Below are positions 54,621 through 63,724 of a stretch of 64,000 bases of DNA, piece after piece. The notes beneath the pieces are model-generated. The model was not told where the DNA came from, did not search any database, and was given only the letters and a program-made list of their open reading frames with translations. The translations under genes were made by a program, and so were the position numbers. Origin of the DNA: Terriglobia bacterium (GTDB lineage Bacteria > Acidobacteriota > Terriglobia > JAIQFV01); contig JAIQFV010000007.1 in the NCBI GenBank assembly GCA_020073085.1, positions 56,375 to 120,374 on the forward strand, in the 5' to 3' direction. The number at the start of each line of letters is the position of its first letter. Positions within the stretch are counted from its first letter, which is position 1.

Positions 54621-57134
54621 TCACATCATATTGGTGGGATCGACGTCGATGAAAACATTCGGCTCCAGTATATTTTTGCTCTCGCAGAACTCCACACAGC
54701 GCTCGATCATCTGCTTGAGTGGTTGGCGGCGGCTCGCTTTCAGAAGCAACTGCCAGCGATAATCCTGCTTCAACCGGGCGAGCGGGGCGATGGCGGGGCC
54801 CAGGACCCGCACCTCTGGCAGAGGATTTGCCCGAAGATGTTCCCCCAGCGCCCGCGCCAGTTTCATCGCTTCGTCGAAATTCCGGTGCCGGATGCCGACC
54901 AGCGCGAGCTGGCCGAACGGGGGGTAGTGCATCATGCGCCGGAAGTGGATCTCCTTGTTATAGAACTCAATGAAATTCTGCCGCGTGGCACAGCGAATGG
55001 CGTAATGCTCCGGATAAAAAGCCTGGAGCAGGACTTCTCCCGGCGTGGTGCCGCGACCCGACCTCCCCGCCACCTGCGTGAGTAACTGGAAGGTCCGTTC
55101 AGCGGCGCGAAAGTCGGGGAAGCTGAGCGCCCCATCCGCGTTCAACACCCCCACCAGCGTTACCCGGGGAAAATCGTGTCCCTTCGCAATCATCTGGGTC
55201 CCCACCAGGATGTCGGTCACCCCCTCGCTGAATTCGCCCAGGATGCGATGGTAGCTGCCCCGGCCCTGTGCGGTATCCCGGTCCAGGCGTGCGATACGCG
55301 CCGGAGGGAAGATCTCCCGCAGCTTCTCTTCAATCTGCTCGGTTCCTCCCCCCACGAAATAGAGGTGTTCGCTCTCGCACTTCCAACACTTCTTCGGAAC
55401 CGGGGCGGCTGCCGCGCAGTAATGACACAGCAGGATATGCCGGCGCTTGTGATAAGTCATGGTGATGGAGCAGTTGGGACATTGCCGGGTCGCCCCGCAG
55501 GAACGGCATAGCACGAACGAGGAAAACCCCCTGCGGTTCAGCAACACCAGAACCTGCTCGCCGGCGTGGAGTCGCGCTCCAATCGCCTCCACCAGGTCGC
55601 GCGAAAGCATCTCGTTTTTCTTGGACTCCTTGAACTCCGTCCGCATGTCGACGACCTTGACCTCGGCCAGCGCGCGGGATTCGACACGATGCTTCAAGGC
55701 GATCAGTTGGTACTTTCCTCGCTGAGAGTTGTAAAAGCTCTCCATGGAAGGCGTGGCCGAACCCAGCAGGACAACCGCCTGCGACTTCTTTGCGCGCACC
55801 ACCGCCACGTCGCGGCCGTGATAGCGCGGCGATTCCTGCTGCTTGTAAGAGCCGTCATGCTCTTCATCCACCACCACTAATCGCAGGTCCTCGAGGGGAG
55901 CAAACACTGCCGAGCGGGTTCCGATGACCACTCTCGCCTCGCCGTTCTTGATCCGCCACCATTCGTCGTACCGTTCTCCTTCAGAAAGGGCGCTGTGGAG
56001 AATCGCCACGCGGTTCGGAAAGCGGGCGGCAAAGGTGCGTGAGGTGACCGGGGTCAGTGCAATCTCAGGAACCAGCATCAGGGCGGTTCCGCCTTCGGCA
56101 AGCACACGCTCGATGGCGCGAAGGTAGACCTCGGTTTTGCCGCTTGCCGTCACACCATAAAGCAGCACGGTGCTGAAACTACGGCGGCCGACCGCCTCTT
56201 CAATGATCCGAAGGGCTCTCTTCTGATCGCCGTTGAGTTCCAAAGGCGGCGATTGAGGGAGGGCCGTTCCGCGATCGGCCCCAGGAAGGACGAGTTCAAG
56301 CGGGGTTCGATCGGTGTGCCTTGATTCGAGAACGACGAGATTCCGTCCGGCCAGGGTCCGGATCGTGGAGGCAGAGACACCCGCTTTTGAGATCAGTTCC
56401 GTTACAGGGACAGCCGCTTGGTGTTGATTCAGATATTCGAGGACGTTGCGTTGCCCTTCCGATAATCGGACTTTCAGGCGTTCAGTCTGCCCTATCGGGG
56501 AAATGCAAACGTAGAGCCGTTCCTTTTCCCTGACCGGAGATCTTGTCTTTTCACTCGAAATGCGGAGTTCCCCACTGGCCTGTAACCGATTTACAATCTC
56601 TTCCCACGGGGGTCCGTTGAACTTCCGCAGCAAACTGCGCCGATCCATCACTCCCTTGCTGGCGACGGCCTGCAGGATCTGCAAATCATAAGGCTCTTCG
56701 GGATGCTCTTCGAAAAGCGTCCCGGTCCGGGCGACCTGTTTGACAGTTTCAAGTCTCAGGCTCCCTTTCGGCGTCAGATGCACAAACTGCCGTGTGGTGC
56801 TTGTGAAGGCCAGTGGGCACGCCGCCCGCAGCACCTCACCGATGGGCGCGAAGTAATAGTCGGCGACCCAGAGGCACAGTTCGTACATGCTGTTTGAGAG
56901 AACTGATCCCCCATCCAGCACCTCAACAATGGGCTTGATTTCAAAGTCCGCCTGATCGGCCGCTTTACCATGCAGCGCCGTCACCACCCCCACCACCCGG
57001 CGTTTGCGAAACGGAACGATCACCCGTGAGCCAAATTGTATCTGTAGGCGTGAGGACTCCGGCACTTCATAGGTGAAGGAGTGTCGAAATGGAACCGGGA
57101 GCGCCACTTCAATGGTGAAATCGGGGAGGCCCAT
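54621..57134 (-). CDS. priA: Primosomal protein N' (replication restart helicase)
   Basis: An 837-residue PriA that reloads the replisome at stalled forks. The N-terminal 3'-DNA-binding domain (FTIEVALPVPFRHSFTYEVP) precedes a winged-helix region. The helicase core has Walker A in LLYGVTASGKTEVYLRAI, Walker B DEEH in VVDEEHDGSYKQQ, and the RYHGRD motif. Eight zinc-binding cysteines (CRSCG, CPNCS, CHYC, CWKC) lie near 545-590, and the C-terminal region ends NVFIDVDPTNMM. It is complete. No strong ribosome site precedes the ATG. Confidence 0.97.
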   Translation of the reverse strand: MGLPDFTIEVALPVPFRHSFTYEVPESSRLQIQFGSRVIVPFRKRRVVGVVTALHGKAADQADFEIKPIVEVLDGGSVLSNSMYELCLWVADYYFAPIGEVLRAACPLAFTSTTRQFVHLTPKGSLRLETVKQVARTGTLFEEHPEEPYDLQILQAVASKGVMDRRSLLRKFNGPPWEEIVNRLQASGELRISSEKTRSPVREKERLYVCISPIGQTERLKVRLSEGQRNVLEYLNQHQAAVPVTELISKAGVSASTIRTLAGRNLVVLESRHTDRTPLELVLPGADRGTALPQSPPLELNGDQKRALRIIEEAVGRRSFSTVLLYGVTASGKTEVYLRAIERVLAEGGTALMLVPEIALTPVTSRTFAARFPNRVAILHSALSEGERYDEWWRIKNGEARVVIGTRSAVFAPLEDLRLVVVDEEHDGSYKQQESPRYHGRDVAVVRAKKSQAVVLLGSATPSMESFYNSQRGKYQLIALKHRVESRALAEVKVVDMRTEFKESKKNEMLSRDLVEAIGARLHAGEQVLVLLNRRGFSSFVLCRSCGATRQCPNCSITMTYHKRRHILLCHYCAAAAPVPKKCWKCESEHLYFVGGGTEQIEEKLREIFPPARIARLDRDTAQGRGSYHRILGEFSEGVTDILVGTQMIAKGHDFPRVTLVGVLNADGALSFPDFRAAERTFQLLTQVAGRSGRGTTPGEVLLQAFYPEHYAIRCATRQNFIEFYNKEIHFRRMMHYPPFGQLALVGIRHRNFDEAMKLARALGEHLRANPLPEVRVLGPAIAPLARLKQDYRWQLLLKASRRQPLKQMIERCVEFCESKNILEPNVFIDVDPTNMM

Positions 57135-57166
57135 GGGAAAGTATTAAGGAATTACTTCCTCTCGAC

Positions 57167-57172
57167 TATAAT
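57167..57172 (+). promoter_or_regulatory. Possible -10 box of the yjbQ-nudix operon
   Basis: A TATAAT lies 109 bases upstream of the yjbQ start. A TTAAGG at 57144-57149 is a 17-base-spaced but weak -35. It lies in the divergent gap with priA. Confidence 0.4.
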
Positions 57173-57280
57173 GGAATGCTTGGAAAATCGGGGTCCGATC
57201 CCTTCCTCTCATGACCCTCGAAGGCTCTTGAAAGTCGGCGTCTGTCCCCACCGATGCTAGAACGAAGACGAGGTCAAGCC

Positions 57281-57694
57281 ATGCAATTCTACACAGAATA
57301 TCTTTGGTTCAGCACAAAAAAGCAGCGCGAGTTCATCAACATCACCTCGCAAGTTGATTCCGCGCTCCACAAATCGGGCATCCAGGAAGGAATGATCCTG
57401 GTATCGACGATGCACATCACTGCGGGGGTCTACATCAACGACGCCGAGGACGGCCTGATCCAGGATATTGAGGAATGGATCGAGAAGCTGGCCCCTTACC
57501 GAAAAGACTACCGGCATCATCGCACGGGGGAGACCAACGGCGACGCCCATTTGAAGAACCTGTTGATCGGCCACGAGGTCATCGTCCCGGTGACCCACGG
57601 GACGATGGATTTCGGGCCGTGGCAGCAAATCTATTACGCGGAATTCGATGGCCTGCGTCGAAAGCGAGTCATCGTGAAAGTGATGGGTGAGTGA
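57281..57694 (+). CDS. yjbQ: YjbQ/UPF0047-family protein
   Basis: A 137-residue protein of the YjbQ family. Hallmarks are [58 protein letters not shown] and the ending [23 protein letters not shown]. Some members have thiamine-phosphate synthase activity in vitro; the physiological role is uncertain (family knowledge). The start at 57281 gives the canonical [10 protein letters not shown]; the upstream frame from 57254 is not conserved. Its stop overlaps the nudix start (TGATG). Confidence 0.92.
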   Translation: MQFYTEYLWFSTKKQREFINITSQVDSALHKSGIQEGMILVSTMHITAGVYINDAEDGLIQDIEEWIEKLAPYRKDYRHHRTGETNGDAHLKNLLIGHEVIVPVTHGTMDFGPWQQIYYAEFDGLRRKRVIVKVMGE

Positions 57695-58137
57695 TGAAGC
57701 GCGGATTCCCGACGCGGCCCATTGTGGGCGTGGGCGCGGTGATCGTCCGCGGGGATTCGGTCCTGCTGGTCCAGCGCGGAACTCCGCCGCTCGTGGGCGA
57801 GTGGTCGTTGCCGGGCGGGGCGGTGGAGATCGGGGAAACTCTGCAGGAGGCCGTCAAACGGGAAATCCAAGAGGAGACCAACCTCGAGATTCGGGTCGGT
57901 CCACTCGTGGAGCTCTTTGAGCGCATCCAGCGCGATGGCGGCCGCGTGGCGTACCATTATGTGATTGCGGACTATCTGGCCTGGAAGATCCGGGGGCGAC
58001 TCAAGGCCTCGTCCGACGTCCGGGCGGCACGCTTCGTCTCCAGAACGGAACTTGTACCGTATCATCTGACCGAAACCGCGCAGCGAGTCATCGCGCGAGG
58101 GTTTGAACTGGCAAGGAAGAGCCGGCCTAAACCGTAA
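57694..58137 (+). CDS. NUDIX hydrolase
   Basis: A 147-residue protein. The nudix box reads GGAVEIGETLQEAVKREIQEETNLEI, matching the GX5EX7REUXEEXGU pattern except Asn in place of the last Gly. The core PIVGVGAVIVRGDSVLLVQRG precedes it, a typical ADP-ribose/nucleoside-polyphosphate hydrolase N-terminus. Substrate not predictable. It is translationally coupled to yjbQ by a 1-base overlap, so both belong to one operon. Confidence 0.93.
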   Translation: MKRGFPTRPIVGVGAVIVRGDSVLLVQRGTPPLVGEWSLPGGAVEIGETLQEAVKREIQEETNLEIRVGPLVELFERIQRDGGRVAYHYVIADYLAWKIRGRLKASSDVRAARFVSRTELVPYHLTETAQRVIARGFELARKSRPKP

Positions 58138-58230
58138 ATCCACGCGGTGATAAGACCTCGGCAATCCTGGCCTTTTCTAATCGGACTTTGCGGTGAGCTC
58201 TTTAGACACACAAATTCGGGATTCGTTGTT

Positions 58231-58593
58231 TCAGGAAGACTTTTTAGAATCCTTGCTAGAGGAGGTTTTAGATTCGGAGGGCGTCGTGCTTGACTCACCG
58301 GCTTTGGTTTCACCTGTCTTGGTCTCACCTGTCCTGGTCTCACCGGCCTTGGTTTCACCGGCCTTACTTTTTACGTTCGACTTTGCTTTTTCAGAGCCCT
58401 CACCCACCGATCCTCTGCCGTAGTCGTTAATATACCAACCCGATCCTTTGAACTGGATCGCGGGGGCAGAGAGCAGTTGGGACACGCGCCTGGCCCCGCA
58501 CTGGGGACAACGTGAGACCGGGGGGTCAGACAGTTTCCGCAACCGTTCAAATTGAAAACCGCACTTCAAACACTCGAACTCATAGATGGGCAC
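58231..58593 (-). CDS. FmdB-type zinc ribbon protein with GET-repeat tail
   Basis: A 120-residue protein. An FmdB-like N-terminus (MPIYEFECLKCGFQFERL) has four ligand cysteines: Cys8, Cys11, Cys29 and Cys32. A conserved middle segment (IQFKGSGWYINDYGRG) follows. The C-terminus is a Ser/Lys/Thr-rich tail with five tandem (K/R)(A/T)GET/S units at residues 77-101. The ribbon is thought to bind metal or nucleic acid; the tail is probably disordered. It is convergent with the nudix gene and lies 96 bases downstream of the HD gene, same strand. Confidence 0.9.
   Translation of the reverse strand: MPIYEFECLKCGFQFERLRKLSDPPVSRCPQCGARRVSQLLSAPAIQFKGSGWYINDYGRGSVGEGSEKAKSNVKSKAGETKAGETRTGETKTGETKAGESSTTPSESKTSSSKDSKKSS
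58291..58365 (-). repeat. Five 15-bp tandem repeats inside the fmdB-like gene
   Basis: Five in-frame 15-base units encode the (K/R)(A/T)GE(T/S) pentapeptide. Copy number may vary between strains because the repeat is in frame and non-disruptive. Confidence 0.85.
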
Positions 58594-58689
58594 GACTCTT
58601 CACCTCATCGTGGGGCAGATGTCCCGTCTGCCGTACTTCGTTTCACCCTTGGGCAGACGGGGCGTCTCCCCCACTTGTCCCCCGCTCCT

Positions 58690-59301
58690 TCAAACTGAGG
58701 GCCCAGAATTTCCAACCGCTGCTGAATCTCCCGCCGTGTTCAATCCACCCAGCCCGATTTCTTTTGCGACGGGTTTAAGGGAGTCGATCACAAAGGCGAT
58801 GTGATCGTTCAAATCCACACCCAGTTCACTGGCGCCATTCAAGATATCGTTCCGGTTGACACTGCGGGCGAATGCCTTGTCTTTCAGTTTCTTAAGGACG
58901 GATTTCGGCTCCACTTCAAAGATGGACTTATTAGGCTTTACCAGCGCCACCGCCGTCACAAAACCTGTGAGTTCATCGCAGGCGAACAGGACTTTTGCCA
59001 GAAGCGTGTCTCGGGCAACACCCGTGTACTCGGCGTGACCGAGAATGGCGCGACGCAGGTCCTCCGGATATCCTTTCTCGCAGAGGATTTCAGACCCCTT
59101 GAGCGGATGATCCGGCGCGTTGGGATAACGCTCGTAATCAAAATCGTGGAGCAATCCGGTCAGCCCCCACTTGTCCTGATCCTCGCCGTGCTTGGTGGCG
59201 TAAGCACGCATGACGGTCTCCACCGCGAGCGCATGCTTTCGCAGGCTCTCAGATTGAGTATACTCGCAGAGCAACGCCCAAGCCTCTTCACGATTTGGCA
59301 T
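58690..59301 (-). CDS. HD-domain phosphohydrolase
   Basis: A 203-residue HD-superfamily protein. The HD pair is in LLHDFDYERYPNAPDHP (His52-Asp53), with a further His23 in RKHALAVETVM and ILGHAEYTG for the remaining metal ligands. KSIFEVEPKSVLKKLKDKAFARSV is a conserved helical region of the 'HDIG-like' group. The ATG at 59301 follows GGGGGA; the frame upstream to 59391 is not conserved. The substrate (nucleotide or phosphate ester) is unknown. Confidence 0.88.
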   Translation of the reverse strand: MPNREEAWALLCEYTQSESLRKHALAVETVMRAYATKHGEDQDKWGLTGLLHDFDYERYPNAPDHPLKGSEILCEKGYPEDLRRAILGHAEYTGVARDTLLAKVLFACDELTGFVTAVALVKPNKSIFEVEPKSVLKKLKDKAFARSVNRNDILNGASELGVDLNDHIAFVIDSLKPVAKEIGLGGLNTAGDSAAVGNSGPSV

Positions 59302-59488
59302 CAAATTTTCCCCCGCGACACAGTGGCTTCCCCCTCCGACACCCGTCGGGCCGCAAACTAACTTAATAATATCGGGTCGAATGAATGTCAACCCCTATTC
59401 CTTCAGGACAGAACATCCTCCGTGCCCTCGAGCGGTCATGTCAGTAACCCATCAAGAATATTTGACGCTACAAGGGCTTAAGAATTCA

Positions 59489-59608
59489 TTATTAGGAGGC
59501 CATGAATAGAGGAAGTTAAAACCCTTTAATCCAAAGGGTAGGTGATTCTCCCGCCGTCGCGCCCTTTCCATCAATAACCGATTCCCTGGTTTCATGGCTT
59601 CCTAATAA
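59489..59608. mobile_element. Possible 120-bp MITE-like element
   Basis: Imperfect inverted repeats TTATTAGGAGGCCATGAA (59489-59506) and TTCATGGCTTCCTAATAA (59591-59608) match at 17 of 18 positions. They enclose 84 bases with a nested perfect hairpin (ACCCTTT/AAAGGGT, 59521-59539). There is no transposase and no obvious target duplication, so a non-autonomous element or a repeat cluster are alternatives. Confidence 0.4.
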
Positions 59609-59731
59609 AATCCGGTTTGGGCTCCGGCTCGGTCGGATGAGGAGAGCATAAGGCTGTGAAAGGACAGGAATGCGGCATAGAGGCTTTATGGCGGACTCAG
59701 CTCACTCACCCCCATACCTCTCGACCCATGT

Positions 59732-59737
59732 TATAAT
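59732..59737 (+). promoter_or_regulatory. Possible -10 box of the TPR-nfeD-slipin operon
   Basis: A perfect TATAAT lies 35 bases before the TTG start of the TPR gene. The -35 region has no good match. Confidence 0.45.
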
Positions 59738-59772
59738 ACGCCCCAGCATGAGGTAGAGAGTGGGGACTTGTT

Positions 59773-61407
59773 TTGCTTCGTAAATCTCTGTTTTGGTTAC
59801 CTATACTCCTGCTTGGCCTGATAGGGCTGGAAGGCCTCTGCTTTTCCGCCAAGTCGGTAGTCGTGTTTCCGTTTGAAAATAACACCAAGAATCCCACCAT
59901 GGAATGGATCGGACAGAGTTTTGTCGAAACGCTGAATGAGCAATTGGCGTCGAGCTGGCTCAGCCCTGTTACTGAGGAACAACGCAACGCCATCTATGAC
60001 CGGCTGGGGCTCCCCTTTGACGGAGATTTCAGCCGCGCCACGCTGATCAAAGTAGGAGAGGACCTGGATGCCAATTATGCTGTTTTGGGCTCTTTTCATT
60101 ATGAGCAGTCCGAATTCTCTGCGGCGGCGGAGCTCGTTAACGTCGACACCTCACGCCTTGAGGCAAGGTTCGTGGAAAAGGGGCCCTTGGACGCGCTCAA
60201 GAAAATTCAAAGCCGGATTGCATGGCGGATTCTGACTCACTTCGACTCCACGTTCCCATACAATCAGGAAGACTTTTACAAGCAGTTCGGAGAAGTGCCT
60301 CTCAGTGCTTTCGAGAATTACGTGCGCGGCCGCCGGGCGGTCGACAGCAAGTCTCAACTTCAATACTTCCTGAAGGCTGAACGGATTGACCCGAACTATT
60401 CAAATGCGATTTTTCAAATTGGAAGGATCTACTTCCTGCAAAAAGACTATGCCACCTCCCAACTCTGGCTTCGACGGATCACCAAGGAGGAGCGGCATTT
60501 CCACGAGGCTGCGTTTTACCTGGGGCTCGATTACTACTTCATGAAGAATTTTGAAAAAGCCTCGGCGGCATTCAGCTCAATCCTCACCGATCTGCCGTTG
60601 AACGAAGTCTTCAATAATCTGGCGGCGGCCCTGAGCCGAATGGGGGCTTCGACCCAGGTAGTGCGCAACTACCAGAAAGCGATTGAGGGCGACCCGGGAG
60701 AAGCCGATTTCTATTTCAACCTGGGCTATCACTTCTGGAAGTCGGGCGACCAGGCTCCGGCCGCGCGCTACCTTCGCGAATCGCTCCAGTTGAATCCACA
60801 AGATGCAGAGGCAGCCTACCTGCTGGCGAACTCGCTGGAGACCTTGAAGCAGGCGGACGAAAGCTCACATTATTTCCGGTTAGCGTCGCGACTCAATCCC
60901 AAGGCCGTCAGCTGGACCGTTGCTTCCCTGCCTCCCTTGGAGCGGGTCAAACTCAATTTTGACGCCATGGCGTTTCGGGAGCTGAAAGCCACTCTCGACT
61001 CCCTGCAGGAGCAGAAACTTAAGAACCGCCCTCCAGCAGAGCAGATCTCGGAACATATGAGGCGGGGGTCTGAGTACTTCGAGGAGTTAAGGAACCAGGA
61101 TGCGGCCCGGGAATTCGAACGGGTCCTGGCACTCGACCCGAATTCCAGTGAGGCGCACGGTTATCTGGGTCGAATCCACGAGCGGGAGGGCGAGTTGGAG
61201 GAGGCGATCGCGGATTGGAGGAATTCGCTTCGGGCCGCGGATTCCGCCATGGCGCACACGGCGCTCGCTCATCTCTATTACACCTTGAACCGGCCAAAGG
61301 AAGCAGAACAGGAGATCGCGGCGGCGTTGGTCCTGGAACCGGAGAATCGCGAGGCCATCGAACTCAGGGCTTTGTTACTGGAGAAACCATCACCCGGGAA
61401 ACGATAG
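59773..61407 (+). CDS. Exported TPR protein with TolB/FlgO-like N-terminal domain
   Basis: A 544-residue protein. A signal peptide (LFWLPILLLGLIGLEGLCFSA) is followed by a beta/alpha domain (VVVFPFENNTKNPTMEWIGQSFVETLNEQL) like the N-terminal domain of TolB/FlgO-type proteins. About ten TPR-type helical pairs follow (for example SNAIFQIGRIYFLQKDYATS and AAYLLANSLETLKQADESSHYF). It acts as a periplasmic or outer-membrane scaffold; the partner is unknown. The start is TTG, with GGGGA 6 bases upstream. It leads the plus-strand group with NfeD and slipin. Confidence 0.85.
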   Translation: MLRKSLFWLPILLLGLIGLEGLCFSAKSVVVFPFENNTKNPTMEWIGQSFVETLNEQLASSWLSPVTEEQRNAIYDRLGLPFDGDFSRATLIKVGEDLDANYAVLGSFHYEQSEFSAAAELVNVDTSRLEARFVEKGPLDALKKIQSRIAWRILTHFDSTFPYNQEDFYKQFGEVPLSAFENYVRGRRAVDSKSQLQYFLKAERIDPNYSNAIFQIGRIYFLQKDYATSQLWLRRITKEERHFHEAAFYLGLDYYFMKNFEKASAAFSSILTDLPLNEVFNNLAAALSRMGASTQVVRNYQKAIEGDPGEADFYFNLGYHFWKSGDQAPAARYLRESLQLNPQDAEAAYLLANSLETLKQADESSHYFRLASRLNPKAVSWTVASLPPLERVKLNFDAMAFRELKATLDSLQEQKLKNRPPAEQISEHMRRGSEYFEELRNQDAAREFERVLALDPNSSEAHGYLGRIHEREGELEEAIADWRNSLRAADSAMAHTALAHLYYTLNRPKEAEQEIAAALVLEPENREAIELRALLLEKPSPGKR

Positions 61408-61475
61408 CCGGTCTTGTGTTAATCTGGAGAGGCCATTTCGGCAAACTGATAACCCTTCACATCCCCAATACGGCC

Positions 61476-62789
61476 ATGAAACGACACCGTTACATCAAGG
61501 TATTGCTCACCACCGCGCTGCTTCTCAGCGGATGGCTCTTTGCGGCAACTGGACGGGCTGAGATAGTCCGCATCACATTAAACGACGAAATCATCCATCC
61601 CATTACCGCGGAATTCATCACCCGCTCGATTGATTATGCCGTCTCCCGTCACGCCGACGCGGTGCTCATCAGCCTGTCGACTCCGGGAGGGCTGGAATCC
61701 TCCATGCGCGAGATCATCGAGAAGATTGTGGCCTCACCGGTCCCGATCATCATCTATGTCAGCCCTAGTGGGGCCCGGGCTGCTTCGGCGGGCTTTTTCA
61801 TCCTCCTCTCAGCCGATGTGGCGGTTATGGCGCCCGGGACGAATACCGGCGCGGCCCATCCCGTGGCGCTGAACCCCATTTCAGGAGGCCCGATCCCCAT
61901 CGACGAATCGATGAAGAAGAAGATCGAGGAAGACAGTGCGGCCTACATGCGCAGTCTCGTCCAAAAACGCGGCCGCAACGTGGAACTCGCCGAGAAAGGG
62001 GTCACCGAGGCCAAATCGTTTTCAGATTCCGAAGCGCTGGCCGGTAACTTGATCGATGCGGTCTGTAACACCCCCCAGGACATTTTTGACCGGTTCGACG
62101 GAAAGACGATCAAGCGGTTTGGCGGGGGGACAACGGTCTTGCATCTGAAGGGCCAGCCAGTTACCGATGCGGGGATGACCATGCGCCAGCGGTTTCTCGA
62201 CAAGGTGTTGAATCCCAATATCGCCCTGGTGCTGGGGGCCATTGGCATTCTCGGGCTTTACGTCGAATTCAGTCATCCGGGTTTGATCTTCCCCGGCGTG
62301 GGCGGGGCCATCGCGTTCGTCCTGGCGCTTTTCGCCTTCTATCTGTTGCCAATCAACTATGTCGGCGTGATCATGATCCTGTTGGCCGTTGTCCTGTTCG
62401 TTCTCGAGGCCAAAATCACCAGTCATGGTATCCTCGCGTTGGGCGGCATCCTGTCGGGGGTGATTGGTTCCCTGATCCTGGTGGACTCGCCTATCCCGGA
62501 GATGCAGATTCACAAGTGGACGGCCCTCTCCGTGTTTTTGCCGCTGGCGATCATCACGGTCTTTCTGCTGCGGCTGGTTTTGATCGCGCGGAAGCTCAAG
62601 GCTGAAACGGGCGAGCAAGGAATGATGGGGCTGGAGGGCATCGCCTACACAAATATCGATTCCATGGGAAAGGTGTATGTTCGCGGCGAATACTGGAACG
62701 CCTCGGCCACGGAACCGATTGAGAAGGGCAATTCTGTCATCATCACAGCGGTCGAAGGACTGAAGTTGAAAGTCCGGCAAAAGAAATAA
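61476..62789 (+). CDS. NfeD-family membrane serine protease
   Basis: A 437-residue long-form NfeD. A signal sequence (TTALLLSGWLFAATGRA) precedes a ClpP-class protease domain, with the nucleophile Ser104 in SGARAASAGFFILLSADVAV and a downstream Lys in NVELAEKGVTEAKSF (Ser-Lys dyad as in 1510-N). Four membrane helices (about 255-375) and a C-terminal OB-fold (LEGIAYTNIDSMGKVYVRGEYWNASA) follow. It is encoded directly before a slipin, the conserved NfeD-stomatin pair in which the protease cuts the slipin C-terminus in archaea (family knowledge). The start at 61476 fits the signal peptide; the 68-base gap from the TPR gene holds no promoter. Confidence 0.93.
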   Translation: MKRHRYIKVLLTTALLLSGWLFAATGRAEIVRITLNDEIIHPITAEFITRSIDYAVSRHADAVLISLSTPGGLESSMREIIEKIVASPVPIIIYVSPSGARAASAGFFILLSADVAVMAPGTNTGAAHPVALNPISGGPIPIDESMKKKIEEDSAAYMRSLVQKRGRNVELAEKGVTEAKSFSDSEALAGNLIDAVCNTPQDIFDRFDGKTIKRFGGGTTVLHLKGQPVTDAGMTMRQRFLDKVLNPNIALVLGAIGILGLYVEFSHPGLIFPGVGGAIAFVLALFAFYLLPINYVGVIMILLAVVLFVLEAKITSHGILALGGILSGVIGSLILVDSPIPEMQIHKWTALSVFLPLAIITVFLLRLVLIARKLKAETGEQGMMGLEGIAYTNIDSMGKVYVRGEYWNASATEPIEKGNSVIITAVEGLKLKVRQKK

Positions 62790-62932
62790 GGACCTTTGCC
62801 GAAGGCCGGTCGGGAGTGTTTTTTTCACTTGTTGGAGGAGGGCTGGGATCCGAACGACCCTCGGACCACCCCTTGAGCATGAAACCATCGCGCACCCTGC
62901 GCTCAACCTGAGCCTTACCTGAAGGAGGATCT

Positions 62933-63703
62933 ATGTCATCTTCATTTGAACCCAATTTCATTTTGGTCCTGGCCGTCATCATTGTGTTGTACTTTATGAG
63001 CTGTATCAAGATTCTGGCCGAGTATGAGCGGGGTGTCATCTTCAGATTGGGCCGGCTATTGCCCCAAGCCAAGGGACCGGGGATTATCTTTGTCTTCAAG
63101 CCGATTGACCGCATGGTGCGCGTTTCGCTCCGCCTGGAGACCCATGAGGTTCCTCCGCAAGATGTCATCACCCGCGACAACGTGGCGGTCAAGGTCAACG
63201 CGGTCGTTTATTTCCGGGTGATTGAGCCGCGGCAAGCTATCGTTGAAGTGCGGGATTACTATTTTGCCACCTCCCAGCTGGCCCAAACGACCTTGCGCTC
63301 CGTCCTGGGCGAAGTGGAGCTGGACGACCTGTTATCCCAGCGCGAAAAATTGAATGAGCGCTTGCAGGCCATTATTGACCAGCACACCGGACCGTGGGGG
63401 ATCAAGGTGGCGCTGGTTGAGGTGAAACAGGTGGATCTCCCCCAGGAGATGCAACGAGCCATTGCGAAGCAAGCCGAAGCAGAGCGCGAAAAGCGTGCCA
63501 AGATCATCCACGCCGAAGGGGAATTGCAGGCCTCGCAGAAGCTCATGGAGGCCGCCCAGATCCTTTCCTCTCAACCGACGGCGATTCAGCTCCGCTACCT
63601 GCAGACCCTGACCGAAATCGGCGTTGAAAAGAACACCACCATCGTCTTCCCCCTCCCCATCGACATCATCAGTAAATTGACGGAGGGCTATAAAAAGAGC
63701 TAG
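62933..63703 (+). CDS. Slipin (stomatin/prohibitin SPFH family)
   Basis: A 256-residue SPFH protein. The N-terminal hydrophobic hairpin anchor ([16 protein letters not shown]) precedes the SPFH domain ([30 protein letters not shown]) and the coiled-coil segment around [18 protein letters not shown]. The C-terminus is [29 protein letters not shown], the slipin cleavage-site region. It forms membrane microdomain oligomers. GGAGG lies 6 bases before the ATG. It follows the NfeD gene, its expected partner, by 143 bases. Confidence 0.95.
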   Translation: MSSSFEPNFILVLAVIIVLYFMSCIKILAEYERGVIFRLGRLLPQAKGPGIIFVFKPIDRMVRVSLRLETHEVPPQDVITRDNVAVKVNAVVYFRVIEPRQAIVEVRDYYFATSQLAQTTLRSVLGEVELDDLLSQREKLNERLQAIIDQHTGPWGIKVALVEVKQVDLPQEMQRAIAKQAEAEREKRAKIIHAEGELQASQKLMEAAQILSSQPTAIQLRYLQTLTEIGVEKNTTIVFPLPIDIISKLTEGYKKS

Positions 63704-63724
63704 TTCTGAATCCGGAGCTTAGAC

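Larger units (their letters stand above)
59302..59772. other. Divergent gap with an inverted-repeat element and promoter
   Basis: 471 bases between the HD gene (minus) and the TPR gene (plus). It holds the inverted-repeat element and the TATAAT box annotated separately; no coding frame was accepted. Confidence 0.45.

Noticed and set aside
62022..62906. Minus-strand frame of 294 codons
   Set aside because: Antisense to the NfeD gene; the His/Gln/Asp-rich translation is typical of a shadow frame in GC-rich DNA.
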